Assembly (NCBI GenBank): GCA_031549105.1 | Contig: JAVBQK010000098.1 | Span: 1 to 43,441 of the forward strand | DNA: 43,441 bases | From: Avichristensenella sp031549105 | GTDB taxonomy: Bacteria; Bacillota; Clostridia; Christensenellales; Aristaeellaceae | Reading direction: 5' to 3' | In this document: in pieces, positions 1-7,445 of the stretch | How the letters are laid out: every line of letters starts with the position of its first letter | Position numbering within the stretch: position 1 is the stretch's first letter | The notes under the pieces: model-generated | What the model saw: the letters and a program-made list of their open reading frames with translations, nothing else | Told to the model about the DNA's origin: nothing | The model's database searches: none | Position numbers and translations under genes: made by a program

Positions 1-73
1 TTTTTGCTGTCGGGATGTATCCCTTGATTCGTTCCCATTCTTCGTCGGTTACCTCGTACCTCCGTGCTCCCAT
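1..73 (-). CDS. IS5-family transposase, N-terminal fragment running off the window
   Basis: Reading the minus strand from ATG at 73 gives MGARRYEVTDEEWERIKGYI followed by PTAK, then the window ends. The YEVTDEEWERI stretch is the usual start of IS5-family (DDE) transposases, which cut and paste an insertion sequence. A GAGGGGG ribosome binding site lies 7 bases before the ATG. Only 24 codons are visible, so intactness and subgroup cannot be judged, and no terminal inverted repeat was recognised in the 200 bases upstream. The family call rests on the motif as remembered for this family. Confidence 0.7.
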   Translation of the reverse strand, partial: MGARRYEVTDEEWERIKGYIPTAK

Positions 74-268
74 TCCACTACCCCCTCGCTAGCAGTTTAC
101 CATACTTTGGGCAGTTTGTGGGTTTTCAGAATGACCCTAAAGTAAGCGGCGTTCCTCTGACCACGCCAAGCGCCTTTTTCGAATGCGCGGTCACGGGTTC
201 CCCACGTCCACTCGCTACCGCTCCCCCCCACTCTCGCTCTCGCTCCTGTCCTCCCCGTGATATATGTT

Positions 269-291
269 AATATATACTTTCAGTATATATT
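269..291. repeat. AT-rich perfect inverted repeat (9-bp arms, 5-base spacer)
   Basis: AATATATAC at 269-277 is the exact reverse complement of GTATATATT at 283-291, with TTTCA between them. It sits in the gene-poor stretch between the IS5 fragment and the triple repeat. It could be an operator or a small cruciform, but no gene is clearly driven from it. The rest of 74-346 holds no gene that I can support. Confidence 0.5.
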
Positions 292-346
292 AGCAAAATG
301 CTGCTCATTTTCTCTAGGCAGGCCAATGCTTTCCACGTTCCCCTGC

Positions 347-407
347 GGTAAACGACACCCCCAAATCGCGGTAAGTGACACCCCTAAAGTGTGGCGAACG
401 ACACCCC
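347..407. repeat. Three direct repeats with exact 23-bp period
   Basis: Copies of GGTAAACGACACCCC-like sequence start at 347, 370 and 393: GGTAAACGACACCCCC, GGTAAGTGACACCCCT and GGCGAACGACACCCC. The constant part is GG-(T/C)-(A/G)-A-(A/G)-(C/T)-GACACCCC. The block ends 4 bases before the stop codon of the helicase gene. Such short subterminal repeats resemble the transposase-binding sites inside the ends of IS21-family elements (reading TGTCGTT on the minus strand). They also resemble replication iterons. The sequence alone does not decide between these. Confidence 0.7.
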
Positions 408-410
408 GCT

Positions 411-2174
411 TCACGGATTTGAAGAGGAGACGCTTCCCTTTGTCCCTTTTGACGGCCTGCTGATCTGCTTCGATCGTGTGAGCCGTACTGACGCATTTTT
501 GCTCTCCTTCGATACAGCACCATCTTCAAGCTGGGATTCAGTAAATGTAGAATAGGCACGGTGGAAAAGAAGCTTTACTACCCCTCTTGAATCACCGTAA
601 CGATTCTTTCGGATCACAACATCTAGCTCTTGTGTTGCCTTATCCTTCTCCGCATCACGGTCGAACTTTTCATTTCCCACTCTGGAGAACTGTAGACCTA
701 ACACGACAGTCGCGTCATATTCAATTTTCCCACTCTCCCGAAGACAACTCTCGTCAAACGGTTTCCCATATCCGTCGCGGTTAATACCCGAAATAACAAT
801 CCCCGGTATCCTGTGTACATGACACATTTCAGCCAGTCCATCAACGGATTTCTCAATACTATCTCGCACATTCCGCCCCTCCTGCTCCATGTTTTGAAGG
901 TAATCCACAATAACAACCAGCCGCTTACCATATCCGCATTCTACTGCCTCATCTACTTCTTCCCGAATACGGCGAACATCATATTTGCCTCTTGTGAGAT
1001 GAAGGTTCGGACTAATAAGGCTCAGCATCTCTTCACAATGCGCCCTCCTTTCCGGAGGTGCCTCTTCGCCCGACAGAACATGGATTACCTCATCGAAAGT
1101 CATTCCAGATTTGCCTAGGTGCTCATAGGACTGCCTGCTAACACATCTTGCCAAAAGCTCCTGAGGGTCCATTTCAAGTGAGTACATCAGCACAATATTC
1201 CCTGCATTCGCCATGGTAGAGGCCATCTGTAAGACAAGCGATGTTTTTCCAAGGCCATGCTCCGCTGCTACAATAACCAACCCCTTACGAAATCCACCAC
1301 CTAGCTTTGCATCCAGCCCAAGAAATCCTGTAGAAATGAACGATTTGAAGATTTTCCCACCGCGCGTCTTCATGCCGTCAAAGTACATGGTGCTACTTAA
1401 CATGGCGCGTCCCTTCATTGAGAATGGAGACCTGATGGTTCCTATTGCCTCCGACAAGACACTTGCGAACTCGCTTGTGCGCTTCCTGAGCGCATCTACA
1501 TGATGCAGATCACCCTTGAAGATAGCGCGCACCACACACCATACACCGAACTCTGCACACACGTCCATAATCCCTTCCACATCGAAGTAAGTAGACGATA
1601 CCACAACGCTGATGCCGGGCGCACTTCCGACTGCCGAACTGTTTTCTCTAAGAAATACTCTAAAATCTTCCCTGGATTCCTTTTTGAAATCCTTGGTTCT
1701 ATCATACTTGGGTGCAAACGCAATGGCCCCGACTACGTTAACCTGAATGGCTTCACGGACATCGCTAACAACAAAAAGAATATCGCCTACTTCCAGGTGT
1801 TCTTTTGTAAAAACCCTTTGATACCGGGAACCATAAAAACAATCTTCCAACGCCAGTCTACGATTTTCTACACCCTTGTTCACAAAAACGTTGAGTCTGA
1901 CCTGAATAAATACAAAATCGTCTTCAGATGTGGGGATAATCAACTCCATCAACTCCGGGTCATCGGAAGTTCCATTATAGAAACGGAAACCGTATTCTTC
2001 TGCGGTTTTTTCATCATAGCCGAGAAAATCCAAGACCGCATCAAAGTTAGGCGCGCTGTCACCATAAGATTCGCCATATTCCGAAACACGGTTATCCTCA
2101 TACGGCGAAACAATAGCCTTATCAAGATACTCCTTGCACCATTTAACATCCCTATCGTGTTCAAACCACTTCAC
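411..2174 (-). CDS. DnaB-like replicative helicase (RecA-fold ATPase) of a mobile element
   Basis: This 587-residue protein has a C-terminal DnaB/RecA-type ATPase domain from about residue 285. Walker A is AEHGLGKTS (residues 304-312) and Walker B is LVVIVDYLQ (419-427), with a DnaB-like SLEM motif near residue 332. It should unwind DNA at the element's replication origin. The first 270 residues do not look like the DnaB N-terminal domain and I do not recognise them. The start is GTG at 2174, with GAGGAGG 8 bases before it. It lies 13 bases after the primase gene, so the two are cotranscribed. The C-terminal tail is Ser/Lys rich, and its stop is 3 bases beyond the triple repeat, so the native end may have been altered by an insertion there. 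GC content is lower than in the chromosomal genes to the right. Confidence 0.85.
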   Translation of the reverse strand: MKWFEHDRDVKWCKEYLDKAIVSPYEDNRVSEYGESYGDSAPNFDAVLDFLGYDEKTAEEYGFRFYNGTSDDPELMELIIPTSEDDFVFIQVRLNVFVNKGVENRRLALEDCFYGSRYQRVFTKEHLEVGDILFVVSDVREAIQVNVVGAIAFAPKYDRTKDFKKESREDFRVFLRENSSAVGSAPGISVVVSSTYFDVEGIMDVCAEFGVWCVVRAIFKGDLHHVDALRKRTSEFASVLSEAIGTIRSPFSMKGRAMLSSTMYFDGMKTRGGKIFKSFISTGFLGLDAKLGGGFRKGLVIVAAEHGLGKTSLVLQMASTMANAGNIVLMYSLEMDPQELLARCVSRQSYEHLGKSGMTFDEVIHVLSGEEAPPERRAHCEEMLSLISPNLHLTRGKYDVRRIREEVDEAVECGYGKRLVVIVDYLQNMEQEGRNVRDSIEKSVDGLAEMCHVHRIPGIVISGINRDGYGKPFDESCLRESGKIEYDATVVLGLQFSRVGNEKFDRDAEKDKATQELDVVIRKNRYGDSRGVVKLLFHRAYSTFTESQLEDGAVSKESKNASVRLTRSKQISRPSKGTKGSVSSSNP

Positions 2175-2187
2175 AAACCCCGCCTCC

Positions 2188-4212
2188 TCACAAATTCTTT
2201 TGTTTTACCCCCTGCGGCTTTTTCACTTTATCATGAACCTTCTGAACAAGCTCGCGACAATCCGGGTACCCCTTCCATTCCACCAGGACATATGAATCCA
2301 TGAACTGTTCATACGTCCGTCCCGACGCTCCACTGTACGTTGGTTCGCCTCCTCCCTTACAAAAATATCGCCATGAGAGAACAGCCGATAGAGCGTTCAT
2401 GCCCTTCTCAAATGCGTCAAAGATTTCCCTTTGGATGTGCCTCCCCCTAGCACGCACATCATCAAGCGAGGGGAAAAGTGGGGATGCAGAACATAATGCC
2501 TTAACTGACAAGACCCGTTCCTGCCCCTTTTGATCATCTGGGAGATCGTTCTGCTTGCGCAGGTTGATACGCTTATACTCGGCCAGCTTCAAAAGAAAGA
2601 AAAAGCTATGCGGGTACCGCCCAGAGTTGATTCTCCATAGTTCGACTGGGCAGTACATATACTGTTTCTTAAACCAAATGTTAAGCATTTTGTAAAACTC
2701 ATTACTGAACGAAAACTCAAAGTACCCTGTGCATGCTTTTACATCCTGAAACAGTTGATTAGTTGTATTTCTGTAACGTATCTTCTCTCCGCGCAGCTTT
2801 TTTTGATATGAAACAGACGTTCGCAACAGGTACACCGTATCCACCTGCACCTGCTCCCGGACATGTTTCACATCTGATATCCCACACAACTGAGCATAAG
2901 CTTTATGGACCAACCTAACGGTCTGGGGCTGGTCTTCATGCTCCGTATATAGCATCAGGATAGTGACCAGTAAGCGCCATACAGTTTGCGACATAGCCTT
3001 CCCTAACTCGTTGTATATCAGATCGTATTCCCTGATCAGCAGGGTAACATCCCCCAAGCGATAGATATTGCCTAGAGAAAGAACAGCATCCCCGTTCTCA
3101 CGGATGTCACTACCCGAAACCAATCTTTTTGTCATGACGTTGGTAAGCGGGAACTCCCTAACCCTCACATACTGATTTTGCGCCCGCTTGGTCTCAACAT
3201 ATACCGCTGCCTTCTGTATGGTCAGTTGGAGATATGTAAGCCCGTCCCTTGTGTGCCCACGTTCGTCCCACTTATGACGACGCAACTTACTTTGCCGCAT
3301 CAATCTTTCGACCTGTACCGCATTTCCCCCAGTAATCTTCCAGAGAAATACACTTAGTGCCTCATCAGCGCGGCTAGCATCTCCGCCGTATAAAGATATA
3401 TCTCCGTCCCAAAGAAGTGACATCTTCCTGGAACGTCTGATTTTCTTTATACACTCTTCATCCGATATAACTTCGCCTGACTGAAGACCTGAGGCTGCCG
3501 GATAAGCAACAGCCAGTTCATCTTCGTTTCCCGAACAATAGTGCTGCGTTAAAATATCCACGCTATACCGTCTGGGCTCATCTTCGCTAACTACCTTAAC
3601 GGGTAGCATTTTCCCATACTTATGATTCAGCGTGTCAGGTGCTCTCAAGATTCTGGACGGCTCGCTTGCTGCCAGATCAAGCCCTGAGTACCCCAGTTCT
3701 GCTGCGACTCCACGGGAAAAACTGTTCATCAGCTGCTTAGCCCTTGCCCGACCTTCATCACTTTGGATGGAAATCAGCACCTCCAACAACCAATACGCTT
3801 GCAACCCATGCCCGCTATCAATGATAATGCTTGGTGGATATTCCAGGCGCTGAAGGCCGTGGATGGCCGTGGCTTTATCCTCCGGCACATCCGCATCTAC
3901 CTTGCGTTCATCTTCCTTCGTGTCAATATCCATGAATAGAATCAGGATGCATGAAACATCCTTCGTAGCAATCCGGCATGGCCGCAGATAACTGTCCTCC
4001 GGTCTTTCCCTGGCTGGGCAGGTGGAGAAGTATACATCCGCCGTGCTCCCATGCTGATTGGCCCCCTCCGCCATACGATCAAAAACGTCTGGCTCTGAAA
4101 GACTGAACCACTCGTGTGACATCCCGCCTGTGGTACGGGACTTAAACGAAAGCACAACCCAACCATGCCGACTGCCTTGGAAGCACATAGCGAAGAAATC
4201 TCTACAATTCAT
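2188..4212 (-). CDS. Archaeo-eukaryotic-type primase (RepB/primase-like) of a mobile element
   Basis: This protein of about 674 residues is a likely DNA primase or primase-polymerase. An acidic DxD motif lies in FMDIDTKED (near residue 95) and is followed by IIIDSGHGLQAYWLLE (near 129-144). That spacing and the SGHGxxxYW signature are typical of plasmid and phage primases of the AEP superfamily. The C-terminal half is long, mostly helical and unassigned; it may bind origin DNA. Start: ATG at 4212, because GAGG lies 8 bases upstream; the longer TTG start at 4218 lacks a site. Together with the downstream helicase it makes a self-contained replication module, as seen in satellites, phage-plasmids and integrative mobilisable elements. 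It would make primers that the helicase-loaded fork extends. Confidence 0.75.
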   Translation of the reverse strand: MNCRDFFAMCFQGSRHGWVVLSFKSRTTGGMSHEWFSLSEPDVFDRMAEGANQHGSTADVYFSTCPARERPEDSYLRPCRIATKDVSCILILFMDIDTKEDERKVDADVPEDKATAIHGLQRLEYPPSIIIDSGHGLQAYWLLEVLISIQSDEGRARAKQLMNSFSRGVAAELGYSGLDLAASEPSRILRAPDTLNHKYGKMLPVKVVSEDEPRRYSVDILTQHYCSGNEDELAVAYPAASGLQSGEVISDEECIKKIRRSRKMSLLWDGDISLYGGDASRADEALSVFLWKITGGNAVQVERLMRQSKLRRHKWDERGHTRDGLTYLQLTIQKAAVYVETKRAQNQYVRVREFPLTNVMTKRLVSGSDIRENGDAVLSLGNIYRLGDVTLLIREYDLIYNELGKAMSQTVWRLLVTILMLYTEHEDQPQTVRLVHKAYAQLCGISDVKHVREQVQVDTVYLLRTSVSYQKKLRGEKIRYRNTTNQLFQDVKACTGYFEFSFSNEFYKMLNIWFKKQYMYCPVELWRINSGRYPHSFFFLLKLAEYKRINLRKQNDLPDDQKGQERVLSVKALCSASPLFPSLDDVRARGRHIQREIFDAFEKGMNALSAVLSWRYFCKGGGEPTYSGASGRTYEQFMDSYVLVEWKGYPDCRELVQKVHDKVKKPQGVKQKNL

Positions 4213-4317
4213 ACGCAATACCTCGCACTGAAATCTGTATTACTACATCATCAGCGTTAGCTGCCAGTCTCCCACATCCATCAGCAAGAGCAGGGGTGCA
4301 CTGCTGAGACCAAGCGA

Positions 4318-4527
4318 TCATTGGCGTTCAACTCCATCTACCTGTGTATCTAGCCATAAAAGGAACCGGTCACGATGGAGAAATTTCCGCCCCCCTATAC
4401 GGACAACCGGAAGGTCTGAACGGTTAAGCAGCCGGTACACCGCTGCCCTCGACAACCCTGTCACTTCTATGGTGGTCTTCGCGTCAAGCAAAAGTGGAAG
4501 ATCACGCGGCAATGCTTTCGTACTCAA
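4318..4527 (-). CDS. Excisionase-family helix-turn-helix DNA-binding protein
   Basis: This small protein (69 residues) has a MerR/excisionase-type winged helix: LLDAKTTIEVTGLSRAAVYR is the helix-turn-helix, and VVRIGGRKFLHRDRFLLWL is the wing and following helix. Such proteins bend the attachment site and direct an integrase toward excision, or act as early regulators. I place the start at TTG 4527: AAGGAGG lies 7 bases upstream, whereas the longer reading frame (TTG at 4581) has no ribosome binding site. It is first in a minus-strand set with the primase and helicase and lies about 300 bases from the tRNA junction, the usual place for xis. No integrase gene is visible in the window. Confidence 0.75.
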   Translation of the reverse strand: MSTKALPRDLPLLLDAKTTIEVTGLSRAAVYRLLNRSDLPVVRIGGRKFLHRDRFLLWLDTQVDGVERQ

Positions 4528-4687
4528 AAGAACCCCTCCTTGCGTTTCATCACAGGTGTTACCTGCATGAAAAATCTTCAATTGAGGGGCATCACTTTTT
4601 ATTATCGGTTATTAATGCCATATATTTAATGATATGACACCAACACTGCGCGCGATGAGGAGAACGATTATTAACCATAACGCATTT

Positions 4688-4711
4688 TGTACCCTTTACT
4701 GTACCCTTTAC
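4688..4711. repeat. Two tandem 12-bp repeats, probable integrase arm sites
   Basis: TGTACCCTTTAC occurs twice back to back (4688-4699 and 4700-4711). The pair sits between the excisionase-like gene and the tRNA 3' fragment, where tyrosine integrases usually bind arm-type direct repeats. The function is inferred from position. The rest of 4528-4820 holds no supported gene. Confidence 0.6.
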
Positions 4712-4825
4712 AGATTAGGAAAGAGATGCATAGAGGAGGACGAATGAGACAAGATAGATCGAAAAACCCTTGTAAATGCTCACTTTTTGAGATGCAATGA
4801 CACACATAAAACTTGCCCGGGTTAA

Positions 4826-4848
4826 TTCAAGTCCTGTTTCCCGCACCA
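4826..4848 (+). other. Displaced tRNA 3' end: probable attachment-site junction of the integrated element
   Basis: TTCAAGTCC at 4826-4834 fits the T loop and start of the T stem of a tRNA. It is followed by TGT, TTCCCGC (acceptor 3' strand), A (discriminator) and CCA at 4846-4848. The matching 5' T-stem strand (expected ACAGG) and the whole 5' half of the tRNA are absent: the bases before TTCAA are GGGTTAA. The fragment runs directly into a terminator hairpin, as a native tRNA gene would. This is the layout left when an element recombines into the T loop of a tRNA gene and pushes the original 3' end to its far side. The acceptor and T-stem sequences most resemble tRNA-Leu; that identity is an inference. 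Confidence 0.75.
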
Positions 4849-4849
4849 C

Positions 4850-4890
4850 AATCCGTCTGAAAACATAAGTTTTCAGACGGATTTCTTTTA
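4850..4890 (+). terminator. Rho-independent terminator behind the tRNA 3' fragment
   Basis: AATCCGTCTGAAAAC (4850-4864) is perfectly complementary to GTTTTCAGACGGATT (4869-4883), with loop ATAA, followed by TCTTTTA. It starts two bases after the CCA, as expected for the original terminator of the tRNA gene. The 15-bp symmetric stem could also stop transcription from the right. Confidence 0.85.
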
Positions 4891-5665
4891 TCTCCTTGCA
4901 AAACACGCAAGGGAACAGCCTCAAACACCCCGGCGGCAGTTGAATCCACATCTTCTCCTGAGGAATACCCCTTATCCGCCATCACCTTGATCGATTTGGT
5001 TCCCAGATTTTCCATTGCGATCTTTGCCGTGGAGCACAGCTTGTTCATGTCGTTGGCGTCGTTCGTTATATCAAACCCGAGGATCATGTGGCTTTCCGCA
5101 CCGCCGCTACCTGCACATTGTAGCACGCACGCCTTCCGCCATCCTTTGTTGGCATCACCCGGGCTTCCGGGTCTGTGTACAGTATCTGCGTTTCCCCCGT
5201 TTCCTTTATCTGTGCCAGCGCTTCTTCGTGCCGCCTGATGCGTACCCTGATGTCTTCCGGGTTCGGCAGATTCTTCGGGTCAATGTCCAGTGCAAACGCT
5301 TGATCCAGCCTGCCTTGGTCGATCGTATCCGCTTCATCCAGCCCGTTCAAATATGTCTCTACCAGCTCCAACTGTGCTTTGGCATAGTCCAGTTTCTTCG
5401 TGCTCAGTTCCACATTCGTCGCCCGCTTCAGACCGTTGACCGCCTTATACGGCGACCCGTCCACGCACGCGTCTTCACCTTTGACCAGCTTCATCTCCCG
5501 GCACAGCCGTACAAACAGCCCGAGCACCTTCTTGAGCGCCTTGCGATTGTCCTTGCGGAAGTCTGCGATTGTGTTGTGATCCGGCCCGATGATGTCCTCC
5601 ACGCATTCCGGCAAGAAGGTTGCCTGCTCCGGGGCGTTCCCCTCTATGTAGGGCTTCGGTCGCAT
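4890..5665 (-). pseudogene. IS1182-family transposase remnant (internal deletion, frameshift, truncated end)
   Basis: The start is intact: ATG at 5665 behind GGTGGGAG, and PYIEGNAPEQATFLPEC matches the N-terminus of IS1182-type transposases. After ECVEDIIG it jumps straight to PDHNTIADFRKDN, so roughly 60-70 family residues (the DUF772 region) are missing without loss of frame. Further conserved blocks follow (VDGSPYKAVN, then DPEARVMPTKDGGR and CYNVQVA). Near 5100-5105 one base has been lost and the frame shifts; the next frame continues with ESHMILGFD and KVMADKGYSSGED. The C-terminal part is then lost near the tRNA terminator. It cannot make an active transposase. The left limit is approximate. 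Sequence near 5725-5770 may hold the old element end. Confidence 0.85.
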
Positions 5666-5777
5666 GCTCCCACCGCCTGTTTTCCTTTATTTTACCATGC
5701 CTTTCTGCTATACTCTATTCTTAGGTGAGGGCTGGCGATGAGAGGGTCTGGGTGTTTCGAGACGCTCTGACCAAAGC

Positions 5778-5810
5778 AAAAAAATCGCTAGATTTGCGAT
5801 TTTTTTGTTT
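5778..5810. terminator. Short AT-flanked terminator hairpin
   Basis: AAAAAAATCGC (5778-5788) pairs with GCGATTTTTTT (5796-5806) around loop TAGATTT. The run of T on one side and A on the other means it could act in either direction. It lies between the IS1182 remnant and the AT-rich orphan gene. Confidence 0.7.
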
Positions 5811-5837
5811 TACACATTAGATTATACGAGGTGACGT

Positions 5838-6641
5838 ATGGATTTCTATCAAACTAAATTCGAGAATATTGTTATAAAATTCTGCGAAAAACTAGAATAT
5901 GCGGAAGATATCGCACACGGCAATATCTATATGAAAAGCAGTGGGTATTTCAGACAACTTGAAGATAATTACAGAGGCGATATCTATGATGGTAGAATTC
6001 ATGTTGAGGAAGAATTTGCTACCGTGCCATTGCAATTTGGGGATGGTCGTGTATGTGATACTATCATCATGACAGACGATGTATACGGTCTACCTAATAA
6101 TGATAAGATACCCATATTCTGTGCAAGTTTGGTAAGCGCACATATTGTAGATCCAATATCCAAAGATAGAGGGGCTTTCTGTAAAGAATTTGTAAAAGAA
6201 ATACGCCAGTTTGGTCAATATGCGGTATGCTTTTCTCTTGACGAATTCATAGATAAAGCCATAGATTATGCTGTGAAAAAGGATTTTTTATTTCAATTCG
6301 GGAAAATTTCATATATAAGCTATAACGATATATTTCCTGCCACCTACAATAAAGATCATACAGGCATACGCCTTGGAGATTTTTATGGAATTGTATATAA
6401 AAACTTTGGTAAAAAGATAGAAGGCATCCACCCTTTCCACAACGCAAACTTAATGTTGTTCCAAAAAAATCCTTCCTACATTTGGCAAAATGAATGGCGT
6501 TTCGTTTTAACAAATGAGAAAAATGATATTGTCTCAGAAACGGAAGATCATCACATAATGTGCCTTGGAAAGCTAACAAGCGCAAAAATTTGCCGAACCG
6601 ACGACATTATAGATTCAAATATTGTATTTGACAAATTATAA
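5838..6641 (+). CDS. Hypothetical protein, AT-rich orphan gene
   Basis: This 267-residue soluble protein is not one I can assign. It has a good ribosome binding site (GAGGTGA, 3 bases before ATG), no signal peptide and no clear membrane segment. Visible motifs: SSGYFRQLEDNYRGDIYDGR near residues 34-53 and IWQNEWRFVL near 214-223. A charged (E/K)-EWR motif late in the protein is also seen in DUF2971-like proteins, which sometimes occur near defence genes, but the match is too weak for a call. Its base composition is far more AT-rich than the genes to the right, so it was probably acquired with or beside the mobile element. It is bounded by terminators on both sides and is transcribed alone. 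Confidence 0.75.
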   Translation: MDFYQTKFENIVIKFCEKLEYAEDIAHGNIYMKSSGYFRQLEDNYRGDIYDGRIHVEEEFATVPLQFGDGRVCDTIIMTDDVYGLPNNDKIPIFCASLVSAHIVDPISKDRGAFCKEFVKEIRQFGQYAVCFSLDEFIDKAIDYAVKKDFLFQFGKISYISYNDIFPATYNKDHTGIRLGDFYGIVYKNFGKKIEGIHPFHNANLMLFQKNPSYIWQNEWRFVLTNEKNDIVSETEDHHIMCLGKLTSAKICRTDDIIDSNIVFDKL

Positions 6642-6727
6642 GTATTTCATTATTGCGTTTTATTGTAAAACAATGGATATCATTGATTTTCCTCAATTGT
6701 CCCCATATCGACAACCACATCAAGCGA

Positions 6728-6766
6728 AAAGCCTTGAAAGCAAATATTTTCAGGGCTTTGTTTTTA
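6728..6766. terminator. Terminator hairpin between convergent genes
   Basis: AAAGCCTTGAAA (6728-6739) pairs with TTTCAGGGCTTT (6748-6759) with one G-T pair, and GTTTTT follows. It lies between the stop of the orphan gene and the stop of the convergent ABC ATPase gene and can serve both. Confidence 0.75.
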
Positions 6767-6775
6767 AGTACCCCA

Positions 6776-7441
6776 TCACCCCACCAGCTTTCCATCACTC
6801 ATCAAAAGCGAAACATCCGCCATCTCCGCTATGGCCGCATCGTGCGTCACCACAATAACACAATACCCATGGTCATGCGCCATACTCAGCAAAAGGTTCA
6901 TCACATTGCGGCTGTTCTCACTGTCCAAATTGCCCGTAGGCTCGTCCGCTAAGATAGCTTTGGCCGGTGTCCCAAGTGCCCGGGCGATCGCCACACGCTG
7001 CTGCTGACCGCCGGAGAGCATAAACGGAAACCGACTGAACTCCTCCTCCGTAAGCCCCATCAGCGAGATCAACTCACGCGCCTTTTTCCGCGCAGCATCT
7101 GGCCTTACACGGTTTAGCTCCATCGGGTACATGACATTCTCGGCCACCGTCAACTGCGGCAACAGGTTGAACCCCTGATAAATCGTCGCCACATGCTCCC
7201 GCCTGTGCCGGCTCAGGTTCAGCGACCGGGTGGACTTGCCATCATAGAGGATGTCCCCGCCGGTGGGCAGATCAAGCCCTGCCATCAGCGATAGCAGCGT
7301 CGTCTTACCACAGCCTGACGTACCGCGGAGCGCATACAGGCGTCCCATATCAAACGCGAAACTGATGCCGCGCAGCGCCTCTACGGTGACGTACTGCGTG
7401 GTGTATTGGTAGGTGACATTGCTCAGTTCAAACAAAGACAT
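6776..7441 (-). CDS. ABC transporter ATP-binding protein, MacB/LolD type
   Basis: This protein of about 221 residues is a single ABC ATPase domain. Walker A is GTSGCGKTT (Lys46), the signature motif is LSGGQQQRVAIARAL, and Walker B is AILADEPTGNLDS. The TGNLDS form is typical of the family that powers FtsX-type permeases (MacB, LolD, SalX, BceA). These export peptides, lipids or antibiotics, or act by mechanotransmission. I chose ATG at 7441 because AAAGGAGG stands 9 bases upstream; the longer frame from 7465 overlaps the permease gene. It follows the permease stop by 4 bases, so the pair is one operon. The substrate cannot be read from the sequence. Confidence 0.92.
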   Translation of the reverse strand: MSLFELSNVTYQYTTQYVTVEALRGISFAFDMGRLYALRGTSGCGKTTLLSLMAGLDLPTGGDILYDGKSTRSLNLSRHRREHVATIYQGFNLLPQLTVAENVMYPMELNRVRPDAARKKARELISLMGLTEEEFSRFPFMLSGGQQQRVAIARALGTPAKAILADEPTGNLDSENSRNVMNLLLSMAHDHGYCVIVVTHDAAIAEMADVSLLMSDGKLVG

Positions 7442-7445
7442 GGAT

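Noticed and set aside
180..235. GC-rich partial inverted repeats near 160-200 as IS5 ends
   Set aside because: The arms are short with mismatches and no second end is in the window for comparison.
347..407. Triple repeat as a CRISPR array
   Set aside because: The units are 15-16 bases with gaps of only 7-8 bases, far too short for spacers, and no cas genes are near.
4715..4951. Open frame of 78 codons on the minus strand near the tRNA fragment
   Set aside because: It crosses the terminator hairpin and tRNA 3' end and has no recognisable motif or binding site.
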